A stretch of DNA of 22,723 bases from a virus, in IMG/VR virus record IMGVR_UViG_3300024518_004596, positions 1-22,723 of that record; one strand, given 5' to 3'. Under the pieces are notes generated by a model, which saw only the letters and a program-made list of their open reading frames with translations, was not told where the DNA came from and ran no database searches. The position numbers and the translations under genes are program-made. Numbering within the stretch: the stretch's first letter is position 1; every line of letters starts with the position of its first letter. Below are positions 7,667-15,172 of this stretch, one piece after another.

Positions 7667-9816
7667 TCGACTAGCCTCTCCACTATCCGCCGCGTACCCA
7701 TGGACAGGAAGCTACCAGGGGACCTGGGCGGCGGGTCGGAAGGAAAATCAAGAACCGTCGTGGCGCCTCGGCCAGCGCCGAACTCGTGCGCGACGGAGCG
7801 CGTGGTCCCAGCCGGGACCACGCCAGGTACAAACCCGGTATGCAGCTGTCCCTCTACACGATTGGCGAGGGACGCATAGACGCGCGCGGCAAACGCGCGC
7901 GCCTGGTCGTTAACCTCGTCCACATTGATGGGGTCCCCCAAGGCTGCGGTGAGATCTTCCTGCCCGGCCCAGGCGCGGTAGAACGCCTGGGCGTGTTCGT
8001 CTTGCCATCCGAATCTTGCTACGGTCGTCGTCGACTGCACTCGCACATGTATCTCAGGCCCGACGCCTCCTAATATCTCCGTGTTCGGGAGCAGCCCCAA
8101 GACGTCACTGGCCGTGACTGGCACCGTGTGAAACTTCCGGAGGCTGTTAGGGGCGCCCATGCCGACTGTCACTATCACGCTGATCTGGTGAACCACGGTC
8201 GCGTCAGCAAAAGCCAGCCACTGGTTGCTGGCCCTCGGGTCGTCCTCGGGTAGTCCGTCTGGTTGCTCAAGCGCAGTCGGATAGATCAGGGTCACCTGCC
8301 CTGTAAAGTCTCTCTCGAACTGCAGGAAAAGAATGCCCTGGTCCTCGTCCTCTACGAGCACCCGCACGGGCGCGGGCGCGAGATCCTCGATAGGGGTGTC
8401 AATTATCTGCCCCCCGGTTGGGGCGTTCGGGTTGGCAAACCTGTTCCTGATTGGGCGCCAATCGCGCTGGTCAAGACCTGCGAGCCGCACGGCCTCGATC
8501 TCTCTCCAGAAGGACACCTCGGCATAATCCGTGAAGACCGTAGCCGGGCCCCTGCTGCCGCGCTCTGTGTTGATAATGGCCACGCGCTCCGCCTTGATCC
8601 CGCGCACGCGATCTAGCCAGCGCTTGCGCAGCTGAATGCGCTGCCGGAATGCCCCACGCAGAGCCCGGATCCTGCGTCCCCAGATCCCTGTCACGTCCAG
8701 CTTGGGCACACTGTAGAGCGTGATCGCCGGGCTTGCGTACGCAGTGCGCAGCACGTCTAGCGTGATATCAGGGAGGGTGGGGATAAGCTGCTTGCCGGCG
8801 AGAAACTCAAGATAACCGTCGAGGTCTACATACGTACCCAGCACGTAGTCCTGGCCTCGTATCGTTGCGTCCTCCGGAAGTGCAACTACATAGTCACCGG
8901 TCGGCGGCTCCGCTGCGCGCTCTCCTCCGTCGACCGTTGGGTCCGCACCCTCCTCCACGTCTATGCGCAGCTCGACGCGCCTCGTGAAATGCACCAGCAC
9001 ACGGCTCGGCAACTCTTGCCTTCTGTCCTGCAGGTCAAAATGCGGAGTCTGCTCGTAAGGGTCTCCGATACCTGCGGCGGAGACGGCCGAGTCGGGCGAC
9101 ACGCTGGACCCTACGCCTTCGCCTGGCTGCGCCACTCCGACTAGGTCGCGCTCACCGCCGCTGAGGCGGTTGAATACGACGACCCTGCCGTCGTAGTCGA
9201 CGTACACGCCGTAAGCTCGCCCGAAGTAAGCGAGCACGCGAGCGAGCGCCACGTCGCCAGGGTCGTCCAATTCGAGCGCCTGAACGGGCGAGTTGTCACT
9301 GTCGCCCAAGACGGCAGCGACATCAGGCTCGATGTGATAGACCACCCCGAGATTGGTCAGAACGTCTCGCAGCACCTGTAGCCCGGTCCACCGGGCGCCG
9401 TTGCGCAGGGACCATGGCGCATAGGCCAGATCGTCGTCGATCTGGGCTACCGCGACAGGTGCTCCCGGCAGCCGGCGGCGGGCTCCTGTGCGGCGGGGCA
9501 TATTGTACGCGCGCGCGACGTGGAGCCGCCCCCACGTCCAGCGGCGGTCGACAACAATCAGCCTCTCTTGGTCGCGATGGTTTGCTGGGCTGGTGCCCAG
9601 GATCGTCAGGGCCTCGACCGTCTGGGTTCCACGGCCCTCCGCCGTGGCATCGAGCACAAGCACCGACCCGTGTATCCTCCCAACAGCGCGGTTGTACAGA
9701 TCGGTCGCTATCAGCCTGGGCAACACATACCCGCGAGCGTGGGGAGCGGTGCCCACAGTCAGAGCCCACCCCCCGCTGGACTCGTGCAGCACCTGGCCGT
9801 CCAACGTCACCTTCAC
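7663..9816 (-). CDS. Tail hub / baseplate hub-like protein
   Basis: A 717-aa protein starting at GTG 9816 (GTGA overlap with the previous stop; GAGG 8 bases upstream). Features resembling tail hub proteins (gp27/gpD-type): an N-terminal beta region; a helix-strand unit at about 145-215, where a stretch like LQVLRDVLTNLG precedes LARVLAYFGRAYGVYVDYDG and VVVFNR, the usual hub pattern of a short helical segment followed by a strand describing a model equation-like domain; and a C-terminal part (about 630-690) with an ARAFAARVYASLANRVEG helix, then an HTGFVPG segment and HEFGAGRG, typical of the last hub domain. No peptidase or lysozyme motif is visible. It would cap the tube and carry the 1330-aa protein. 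A near-perfect hairpin lies in its 3' part. Hub assignment rests on sequence style and order, not alignment. Confidence 0.55.
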   Translation of the reverse strand: MKVTLDGQVLHESSGGWALTVGTAPHARGYVLPRLIATDLYNRAVGRIHGSVLVLDATAEGRGTQTVEALTILGTSPANHRDQERLIVVDRRWTWGRLHVARAYNMPRRTGARRRLPGAPVAVAQIDDDLAYAPWSLRNGARWTGLQVLRDVLTNLGVVYHIEPDVAAVLGDSDNSPVQALELDDPGDVALARVLAYFGRAYGVYVDYDGRVVVFNRLSGGERDLVGVAQPGEGVGSSVSPDSAVSAAGIGDPYEQTPHFDLQDRRQELPSRVLVHFTRRVELRIDVEEGADPTVDGGERAAEPPTGDYVVALPEDATIRGQDYVLGTYVDLDGYLEFLAGKQLIPTLPDITLDVLRTAYASPAITLYSVPKLDVTGIWGRRIRALRGAFRQRIQLRKRWLDRVRGIKAERVAIINTERGSRGPATVFTDYAEVSFWREIEAVRLAGLDQRDWRPIRNRFANPNAPTGGQIIDTPIEDLAPAPVRVLVEDEDQGILFLQFERDFTGQVTLIYPTALEQPDGLPEDDPRASNQWLAFADATVVHQISVIVTVGMGAPNSLRKFHTVPVTASDVLGLLPNTEILGGVGPEIHVRVQSTTTVARFGWQDEHAQAFYRAWAGQEDLTAALGDPINVDEVNDQARAFAARVYASLANRVEGQLHTGFVPGVVPAGTTRSVAHEFGAGRGATTVLDFPSDPPPRSPGSFLSMGTRRIVERLVE
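7800..7823. repeat. Perfect inverted repeat, 10-bp arms and 4-base loop
   Basis: Arms GCGTGGTCCC and GGGACCACGC are separated by AGCC, inside the 3' part of the hub-like gene. No T run follows on either strand, so it is not a standard factor-independent terminator. It could form a stable mRNA hairpin about 137 bases before the gene's end. Confidence 0.85.
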
Positions 9817-11474
9817 TGGTCACGCCTCTGGTTTCTCAGGTCGCGAGGAGACCCTGGCGAGACCGAAGAACTCATGCTCGAAGGACTACCAGACTCGCCC
9901 GCGGCCTGCGGCGCAGGCCCTACGACTCGGACTGTCTCGCGAGTTGTGGTCGACTGTAGAGTCAGTGTATTAGGCGCGATACCGATACGCTGAGTGCGTA
10001 TCGTCGGGCGTTCGCGGCGGATCAAGAATGCTCCGCCCGCCAGCCCACCGCCCGCGCCCTTGCTCCCCCCGCCGCCGCCGATCCCACCAAGCTGCCCGCG
10101 GCCCCCGTTGGCTGGAGTGACAACTATGGAGAAATTGTCCCCGATCCCGAATCCGACTGCGCCTTGCCCGGGGAAGCGGATATGGACAGGTCCGGGCTTT
10201 CCTAGGTCGCTGAGCAATACCCTGCGGCCGACCCCGTCAGCGGGGCGCTGGCCTGCGCCTCCGCCTCCACGCGCACCGCGACCGGAGATCGTGACATCTG
10301 TGGTCGAGACAGTCCGCAGGATCACAGCAGAGCCAGGGCTAACGTCATGGGGTGTGGGCGCCGGGTCCTCGCCCTGAGTCGGGAATCTGTCCGCATAGTA
10401 CGGCCGGAATACATGGCGCCACTCCGTGGACTCCGACGTGATCACGACACGGCTGAGGAGACTGGTCGACCCTTGGCTGGCCAGCGCTCGCACTCGCGCC
10501 GTGAGCACGTTGAGCTTGGGGTCGTAGGAGGGACCAGACTCGATCACAGCGATATCAGAGCCGCCCGTAGCGTCCCGGATGTTCTGAATCACCCACGGCA
10601 GCAGCCTGCCGTCCCACAGGCTGCGGAGCGACGGAACACCTGTGATTACGTCCTTGTCCACGTCTGCGCGGAATGTGGCGAGCACCTGGATCAGTGGCGC
10701 CGAGGCGCTGCTCCCGTCGTCGTCCGCGCCTGGAGTCGCTGCCTCGATCACAAGCAACTCGTTTGCGATATCGGGATCGTCCAGCAGTCCGGCACTCTCG
10801 TTGTGGATCAACTCGCGGAAACTGCGCTCCCATGTGGTCACGTGGTCAGTGTCGTCCGTAATCGTGCGCTCACCGATTCCAGGCACGGCGGCCCATGCGC
10901 CACCCAGGAGCACCTGGATGGTTGCGATCTTAGTGCCGGCAGCAGCGTTGTAGCCGGCGAGTGAGGCGGTCCCTGACCCGTTGTGCGTGTAGGTACCGCG
11001 CACAACCAGAGTGCGCACGCGAGACGGTGAAGTTGACACCTCGTAGGTGAGGTCAGACCGCAGAGCGGCGGCATCGTAGTCTGCAGGTCGACCGCCGCGG
11101 ACGATCACGTCGAAGCGAACGGATCGTCCCGACTGCCCCTCTTGGTCCTGCGGCTGGCTGATCTCTGCCTCTACATTCAGAGCCTCGCCGGTGGAGTGTG
11201 CTGCAGACAGCAGGGTCCCCTCACTGGCCCCGGTCCCCGCGTTGACCAGCTCCACCAGCAGATCAGATCGGGGAGTACGGAATGCCGTGGTGGCCGCAGC
11301 GATCTCAGTCGCGAGGTCAGCGGCGCTCGTGGTCCCGGCGATTTGCAGCGTGAACGAAAACGAGAACGCGTCGGAGGAGTCTGAAATCGAGAACGGGCCC
11401 ACAGGCTGCCGCTTCGCCTGTCCCTGGCCGGCTACATAGGATCCATATGTGATCCTCAGCTCGCGACGTGGCAC
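9813..11474 (-). CDS. Beta-rich tail structural protein with glycine-rich segment
   Basis: A 553-aa protein from GTG 11474, two bases after the upstream TAG; the binding site is weak, so coupling to upstream translation is likely. The N-terminus (about 1-130) shows ITYGSYVAGQGQ followed by alternating beta segments and a helix (TSAADLATEIAAATTAF) before PRSDLLVEL, a layout seen in tail proteins that package repeated beta domains. The central region (about 130-390) is beta-rich. Residues about 395-475 are Gly/Pro-rich (RGARGGGGAGQ, GGIGGGGGSKGAGGG), like the glycine-rich caps of some fibre-tip proteins. The tail end is Ser/Pro/Arg-rich and probably disordered. It lies between the short tape-measure candidate and the hub, so distal tail or tip-collar protein is the best guess. 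The family was not identified. Confidence 0.5.
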   Translation of the reverse strand: MPRRELRITYGSYVAGQGQAKRQPVGPFSISDSSDAFSFSFTLQIAGTTSAADLATEIAAATTAFRTPRSDLLVELVNAGTGASEGTLLSAAHSTGEALNVEAEISQPQDQEGQSGRSVRFDVIVRGGRPADYDAAALRSDLTYEVSTSPSRVRTLVVRGTYTHNGSGTASLAGYNAAAGTKIATIQVLLGGAWAAVPGIGERTITDDTDHVTTWERSFRELIHNESAGLLDDPDIANELLVIEAATPGADDDGSSASAPLIQVLATFRADVDKDVITGVPSLRSLWDGRLLPWVIQNIRDATGGSDIAVIESGPSYDPKLNVLTARVRALASQGSTSLLSRVVITSESTEWRHVFRPYYADRFPTQGEDPAPTPHDVSPGSAVILRTVSTTDVTISGRGARGGGGAGQRPADGVGRRVLLSDLGKPGPVHIRFPGQGAVGFGIGDNFSIVVTPANGGRGQLGGIGGGGGSKGAGGGLAGGAFLIRRERPTIRTQRIGIAPNTLTLQSTTTRETVRVVGPAPQAAGESGSPSSMSSSVSPGSPRDLRNQRRDQ

Positions 11475-11476
11475 CG

Positions 11477-12046
11477 CTACTCACCACCCGTCGTTTGCGC
11501 AATGAAGTCCTCAAACGAATCGAAGCCTCTCCTAGACGCCTCGCCACCCAAGGCAGCAGCGCCCACCCGCCTGGACTGCCGCTGCAACATGAACACGTCA
11601 ATCTGCTGCGCGGCCTCAACGTCTGCGACGTTGCGAACCAGGTCGTCCGATATGGGCACACCAGCGCGCGCGAGGGGAGCGAGCTGCGCAGCAATACCAC
11701 CCTGGGTGCCTGACAAAATAGAAGCAGCGTCGACACCTGAGCGAATCACATCCGACAATTCAGCGATAGGCCCAAGCAGCACCTTGGCGGACTCACTCAA
11801 TTCACCCGCGGCAGCCACACCCAAGGTGATGGCATCGGTGAGCAAGCGGATATCTGCGGCTGTCGCACTCGCAGCCGTCCCCACGGCTGCGCCAGCGCCA
11901 CGGACGCCGCGGATCTGCGCAGCGAATCCGCGCTCTGCGTTCGAGCGCCCCTGTAGTGCTCTAGTGCCCTGCTGAAGGCGCTGCGCGAACCTGTCAAGGG
12001 CTGTCGCCGCCTTCTCGCTCGCGCGCGCCCCGTCACCTCTTGCCAC
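11477..12046 (-). CDS. Short tape-measure-like protein (candidate)
   Basis: A 189-aa protein from GTG 12046, three bases after the upstream TGA. It is mostly helical and Ala-rich: a basic N-terminal helix (about 1-45, with ALDRFAQRLQQGTRALQ), then an Ala/Gly-rich hydrophobic middle (about 48-82) and a second one (about 85-125), and a charged C-terminal helix. This composition, and its place between the chaperone-like gene and the tip genes, match a tape-measure protein. It is, however, far shorter than usual tape measures (several hundred to over a thousand residues; lambda gpH is 853). By the common rule of about 1.5 Angstrom per residue, it would specify a tail of only about 28 nm. Alternatives: an internal or pore-forming ejection protein, or a tail completion protein. 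Confidence 0.45.
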   Translation of the reverse strand: MARGDGARASEKAATALDRFAQRLQQGTRALQGRSNAERGFAAQIRGVRGAGAAVGTAASATAADIRLLTDAITLGVAAAGELSESAKVLLGPIAELSDVIRSGVDAASILSGTQGGIAAQLAPLARAGVPISDDLVRNVADVEAAQQIDVFMLQRQSRRVGAAALGGEASRRGFDSFEDFIAQTTGGE

Positions 12047-12049
12047 CTA

Positions 12050-12397
12050 TCACGCACCCAGACCGGTCAGCATGGCACCCGCCCGCGCTGCGGCCCTGTG
12101 CTTCTGCCAGCCGGCCCACGCAGAATCCGCGAACCGCTCGATCTCGCCGTCGGTCATATCGGGATCCGGCTCCTGCTCTGCGTGTGGATCGTGCGGCAGC
12201 CCGCTGCGCGCCTGCGCGAGGGCCTCCTGCTCGGCGGGAGACCACGAGCACCACTCAGACACTGGTACCACGACGCCTCCGCGCACCAGCCGGTCGGCTG
12301 CAGCCAGCAACGCAGCGGCCACGCCAGGGTCGCACAGCGCCTCCTCGAACTCGTCTCGCGAGAGAGACCCCAGGCCGCACGCATGCCTCAGGCTCAT
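12050..12397 (-). CDS. Tail assembly chaperone-like protein (by position)
   Basis: A 115-aa protein. I start it at ATG 12397-12395, which overlaps the previous TGA as ATGA, rather than at the earlier in-frame start at 12427. It is acidic and mostly helical: DEFEEALCDPGVAAALL near the N-terminus, a tryptophan segment (SEWCSWSPAEQEALAQA, about 48-64), a Pro/Asp-rich linker and a C-terminal helix (DGEIERFADSAWAGWQKHR). The tail tube gene before it and the tape-measure candidate after it are the usual setting for a gpG-type chaperone that coats the tape measure during assembly. No obvious slippery heptamer for a gpG-gpGT style frameshift is visible near the 3' end. The call is positional, with modest sequence support. 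Confidence 0.45.
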   Translation of the reverse strand: MSLRHACGLGSLSRDEFEEALCDPGVAAALLAAADRLVRGGVVVPVSEWCSWSPAEQEALAQARSGLPHDPHAEQEPDPDMTDGEIERFADSAWAGWQKHRAAARAGAMLTGLGA

Positions 12398-12963
12398 GGT
12401 GCGGTCATCTCCGACGTTGGCGCCCATTCCAGGCGCCGACCGTCACTAGGGCGGCGCGCAGCGACGAAGGAGACCAGCCATGTGACCTCTGAAGCGGCGC
12501 TCATGTCCAAGGCTGCCTCGCCTCCTCGCTCTGCGGCCACACGAGGCAGGGCCTCGTACAGGAGCAGCCCAGGATGCGTGGGATCGTCTGGAGTGAACAG
12601 GACCTGGACCGCTTCGTCCGAAGCCCACGCACCAGCGCGCACAGGGCCAGGTTCCCGGAGCCACTCGCCCGAGCTGGTGAAGGTGTTGGGGAATACGGCC
12701 GTGATCGCGTCGGCGTCGGCGCCGCGAATGCGCCACACGATCATGACGCCTACGCCACCGCGTACGTCGTCCACGACCTCCCCGCCGAACTCCCACGCGG
12801 TGAGCGGCGCCATCGAAATATCAGCCCAGCGCAGCGTGACATTCTGAGCCAGCCCCAGGAGCGTTCCTCCATTGGAGGCGGCGGCAGCGGTGATGTCGGT
12901 GAACGGTCCCACAGAGATCGTCCCTGGGATTCGCAGGGCCTGGGCTATGGACGGCGAGGCCAC
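12394..12963 (-). CDS. Tail tube (major tail) protein-like
   Basis: A 189-aa protein from GTG 12963, three bases past the upstream TAG; the ribosome binding site is weak. It has a beta-barrel pattern: TISVGPFTDIT, then NGGTLLGLAQNVTLRWAD, a loop, VGVMIVWRIRGADADAI with a helix, and a second half with alternating strands ending EVTWLVSFVAARR. This arrangement, in which the strand after LG leads into a long loop (AWEFGGEVVDD) that could form the inner tube hairpin, is typical of tube proteins. The position between head-tail joining genes and the chaperone/tape-measure pair supports it. It would polymerise in hexameric rings. The 3' end overlaps the next start by four bases. Not confirmed by alignment. 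Confidence 0.5.
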   Translation of the reverse strand: MASPSIAQALRIPGTISVGPFTDITAAAASNGGTLLGLAQNVTLRWADISMAPLTAWEFGGEVVDDVRGGVGVMIVWRIRGADADAITAVFPNTFTSSGEWLREPGPVRAGAWASDEAVQVLFTPDDPTHPGLLLYEALPRVAAERGGEAALDMSAASEVTWLVSFVAARRPSDGRRLEWAPTSEMTAP

Positions 12964-12966
12964 TGG

Positions 12967-14307
12967 CTACGGGTCCGAGATCGTGGGGGGGGTTCCCGCC
13001 ACTGTGTGAGGCAAGTAGCGCGCAGCGACCAGAGCAAGCATCTTCTGGATCTTGCTGTCGGGCGTCAGCGAGTCCGTGAACGTGTACTCGTCGTCTAGCT
13101 GCCAGTCTGCGACACCAGACCCCGCGTCGTTGCCGAGGCTCTGGAGCATGTACCAGAGGCCGGCGAACTGAGCTAATGACGAGAAAATGAACTCCGTAAT
13201 CAACAGAGTGCCCGTCGTGCGGGAGGCGAGTTTTAGCTCGACGACTGCGGACGACTCGATAAAGTTAGCAGGCCACAGGTCGGCGTCAAATGCGGGCTCG
13301 ACCAGCGTCCAGCGATCGTTGGTCAGACTGGACACGGCCTGGGTAGTCGTCTTGCTACCTACCTTCATTGTGAAGGTGCCGTCACATGACACCTGCCGAC
13401 GAACCGCAATGGCGCGGTAATACGGCACACCTGTGCCTAGCTGAACATTCGCATCAAGGAAGGTCTGCGTGAGCGTGACGTTGTCGTCGAGCTGCAGGCT
13501 GTGCGGGTTGGCAACCCCCTGTGGCGACCGGTAGACGGTATTGCGGTTGAGCGTGATCTTGGTCACGTCGTCAACGGCCCAGGACCTGATCACGTCAGAC
13601 GCGATCAGCGTGTACAGCCCGCCGGAGAAGTTAAGGGCGCCGCCCACGTCGTAGAAGCCTGCATTGCTGACAATCGAATCGGACGCCTGCACACCGCGCG
13701 TCGCGTCACCGTCGCGCAGCACCAGCCCGCTGCCCTTGCCGCTGGCGCTCTCGTACCCCAGGTCGGAGCGCGGCGCATTCGCACCCTTGAATTCAAACAA
13801 CTCCTGGTAGCGCGTAGCCCCCAGATTCTGGTCTGCCACGCAGCGCACGCGTACGGCCTCCGCGAAGGCCGCCTCAATGTCCCGGCCAAACTCGTCGACT
13901 GTCAGGCGACGCAGCACGCCGGTGCCGACGTTTCCCGCCGCGGCGGCGGGAGTGGCGAAGGTAAAGCCGCGCGTAAGGATCGTCACCGGAGTCGGTGTCC
14001 GCGTAGCCCAATCCAGGAAGATTCGGTCAAGGCACGGATCAAGAGTGCGCTCGGGATCCCCGAGGATGTGGTGACAGAACGCTGCGGCCCAGACCTCCAG
14101 CACGCCCCGGAACTGCTGCACAACTTGGCCAGCACGCGTCTCGATAGCAGACATGGCTCCGCGATGCTGCGCGGCGAAATCATTGAGGACGTTTGCGTCT
14201 GCCGTATCGATATCCGCGCCCACAGTCTGCTGTGACAGGTAGTTGTCGAAGATCCTGGCAATGTCTTGCAGCTGCGTCCTGAGCTGTGCCTCGGTCGGCG
14301 CGGCCAT
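12967..14307 (-). CDS. Virion protein with helical N-terminus and possible jelly-roll domain
   Basis: A 446-aa protein starting with ATG 14307, immediately after the upstream TAG, with a GAGG-GGG sequence upstream. The N-terminal quarter (about 1-100) is helical and Gln/Ala-rich. About 100-200 is mixed. Residues about 265-380 read like a carbohydrate-binding-type jelly roll: LTQTFLDAN, YYRAIAVRRQVSCDGTFTMKV, NDRWTLVEPAF, then VVELKLAS, TLLITEFIFSSL. The C-terminus (WYMLQSLG to ARYLPHT) is helical. A C8 tract occurs in the last codons. The place between the head-tail adaptor and the tail tube suggests a neck or collar appendage, or a head-tail completion protein with a sugar-binding domain. 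Family not recognised; the jelly-roll assignment is inference from the strand pattern. Confidence 0.5.
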   Translation of the reverse strand: MAAPTEAQLRTQLQDIARIFDNYLSQQTVGADIDTADANVLNDFAAQHRGAMSAIETRAGQVVQQFRGVLEVWAAAFCHHILGDPERTLDPCLDRIFLDWATRTPTPVTILTRGFTFATPAAAAGNVGTGVLRRLTVDEFGRDIEAAFAEAVRVRCVADQNLGATRYQELFEFKGANAPRSDLGYESASGKGSGLVLRDGDATRGVQASDSIVSNAGFYDVGGALNFSGGLYTLIASDVIRSWAVDDVTKITLNRNTVYRSPQGVANPHSLQLDDNVTLTQTFLDANVQLGTGVPYYRAIAVRRQVSCDGTFTMKVGSKTTTQAVSSLTNDRWTLVEPAFDADLWPANFIESSAVVELKLASRTTGTLLITEFIFSSLAQFAGLWYMLQSLGNDAGSGVADWQLDDEYTFTDSLTPDSKIQKMLALVAARYLPHTVAGTPPTISDP

Positions 14308-14637
14308 CTACACCCCCTCGTGCGAATGCAGCCTCGCCAGCTCGACGTCTACGATCCGCGACCCGCCGCGTGGGTCCTGCCACGCCACGACAAGCCAATC
14401 CTCGCCGGAGTCTCTGATCACGTCGTTGCGCCTCGGAGTCGGCGCGTAATCTGCGATAGAGTAAGTGTACACTCGCGCGCGGTGCGAGTCGTCGTCACTC
14501 CTGCGCTGGCGAATGGCCAGGGACGCGAGCGCGACAGGAGTCCCTCCTGCCGCGGGTACGTAAAAGATTGACGCCTCCCCGTGGACCTCCAGCATCAGAT
14601 CCCGTGCGGCCGAGAACAGGTCGTCGGCACCAGCCAT
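14308..14637 (-). CDS. Head-tail adaptor / stopper-like protein
   Basis: A 109-aa protein from ATG 14637, four bases after the previous TGA, with GAGG about 8 bases upstream. The first part is a helix (DDLFSAARDLMLEVHG); the rest is a small beta barrel with YSIADYAPTPRRNDVI, then GEDWLVVAWQDPRGGS and IVDVELARL. The combination of a short N-terminal helix with P-R-R-x-D/G-x-I followed by a strand ending in a W/Y-x-V-V pattern is characteristic of lambda gpFII / HK97 gp10-type stopper and joining proteins that close the portal channel and join the tail. It is positioned after the capsid genes and before the tail tube. I am moderately sure of the class but not of the exact family. Confidence 0.6.
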   Translation of the reverse strand: MAGADDLFSAARDLMLEVHGEASIFYVPAAGGTPVALASLAIRQRRSDDDSHRARVYTYSIADYAPTPRRNDVIRDSGEDWLVVAWQDPRGGSRIVDVELARLHSHEGV

Positions 14638-14641
14638 GACG

Positions 14642-15154
14642 TCACCTCACCCACAGGTCCAGAGTGCCGGCCGACGGTACAGCGACCACCTTGACGGCGT
14701 CGCTGCCCTTGCTGTCGAAGTACAAGGCAGGTGCCATGAATGCGGAAGCCCCGTCGGTGTAGGTAGCTGACGCAGACAGCGTGGCCACGCTGTGGCTCTG
14801 CGTGGTCCAGTCGCCGTCGTTGGCCAAGTCTCCCCGGATCACGACGACCGTTGCTGTCGCGCTCGCGTTCGTGAACCGGCCGCTGATCTCCACTGTTGCA
14901 GACCCCGCAACAGTGAAGGTAGCCAGCGTTGCGATACCGGTAGTGGCGCCGACGTCGCCCTCGCCGGTCGACGTGCCCAGAGACGTCAACGACGCGTCCC
15001 CGGACAGGTCGGTGACCAGGGCGTCGTCCACAGTCGACCGCAGCGCAGAGACCGTGGACTCGTCGGGATAGGTCTCAAACACGCGGTCCTGAGCCGCGAG
15101 GGCGGCAGTCAGCACGAGCAAGAGGCCAGAGGCTACAGCGGTGCTAGCGCGCAT
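14642..15154 (-). CDS. Signal-peptide beta-rich protein near capsid gene
   Basis: A 170-aa protein from ATG 15154. Residues 1-21 form a signal peptide (MRASTAVASGLLLVLTAALA, cleavage before AQD). The mature part starts acidic and helical (TVSALRSTVDD), then turns into a Thr/Ser/Ala-rich beta region (ATFTVAGSATVEISGRF, ATATVVVIRGDL, TLSASATYTD) ending TLDLWVR, consistent with a single beta-sandwich. It follows another signal-peptide protein and precedes the head-tail adaptor. The 5' region holds a G9 tract (mRNA sense) 7 bases before the ATG, exactly where a Shine-Dalgarno sequence should be, and no other one is visible. Possible roles: head decoration, head fibre or secreted accessory. Family unknown. 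Confidence 0.6.
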   Translation of the reverse strand: MRASTAVASGLLLVLTAALAAQDRVFETYPDESTVSALRSTVDDALVTDLSGDASLTSLGTSTGEGDVGATTGIATLATFTVAGSATVEISGRFTNASATATVVVIRGDLANDGDWTTQSHSVATLSASATYTDGASAFMAPALYFDSKGSDAVKVVAVPSAGTLDLWVR

Positions 15155-15161
15155 GACACGG

Positions 15162-15170
15162 CCCCCCCCC
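15162..15170. repeat. Homopolymer tract of 9 C (G9 in mRNA) at a ribosome binding site
   Basis: Nine cytosines on the plus strand lie between the stop at 15173 and the ATG at 15154. In the mRNA this is G9, ending 7 bases before the ATG, the usual Shine-Dalgarno distance. No other Shine-Dalgarno sequence is present. Tract length changes would alter spacing and initiation, not the frame. Confidence 0.9.
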
Positions 15171-15172
15171 TG

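Noticed and set aside
12050-12110. gpG-gpGT type frameshift at the end of the chaperone-like gene
   Set aside because: No canonical slippery heptamer is visible near the 3' end, and the next gene has its own start three bases after the stop.
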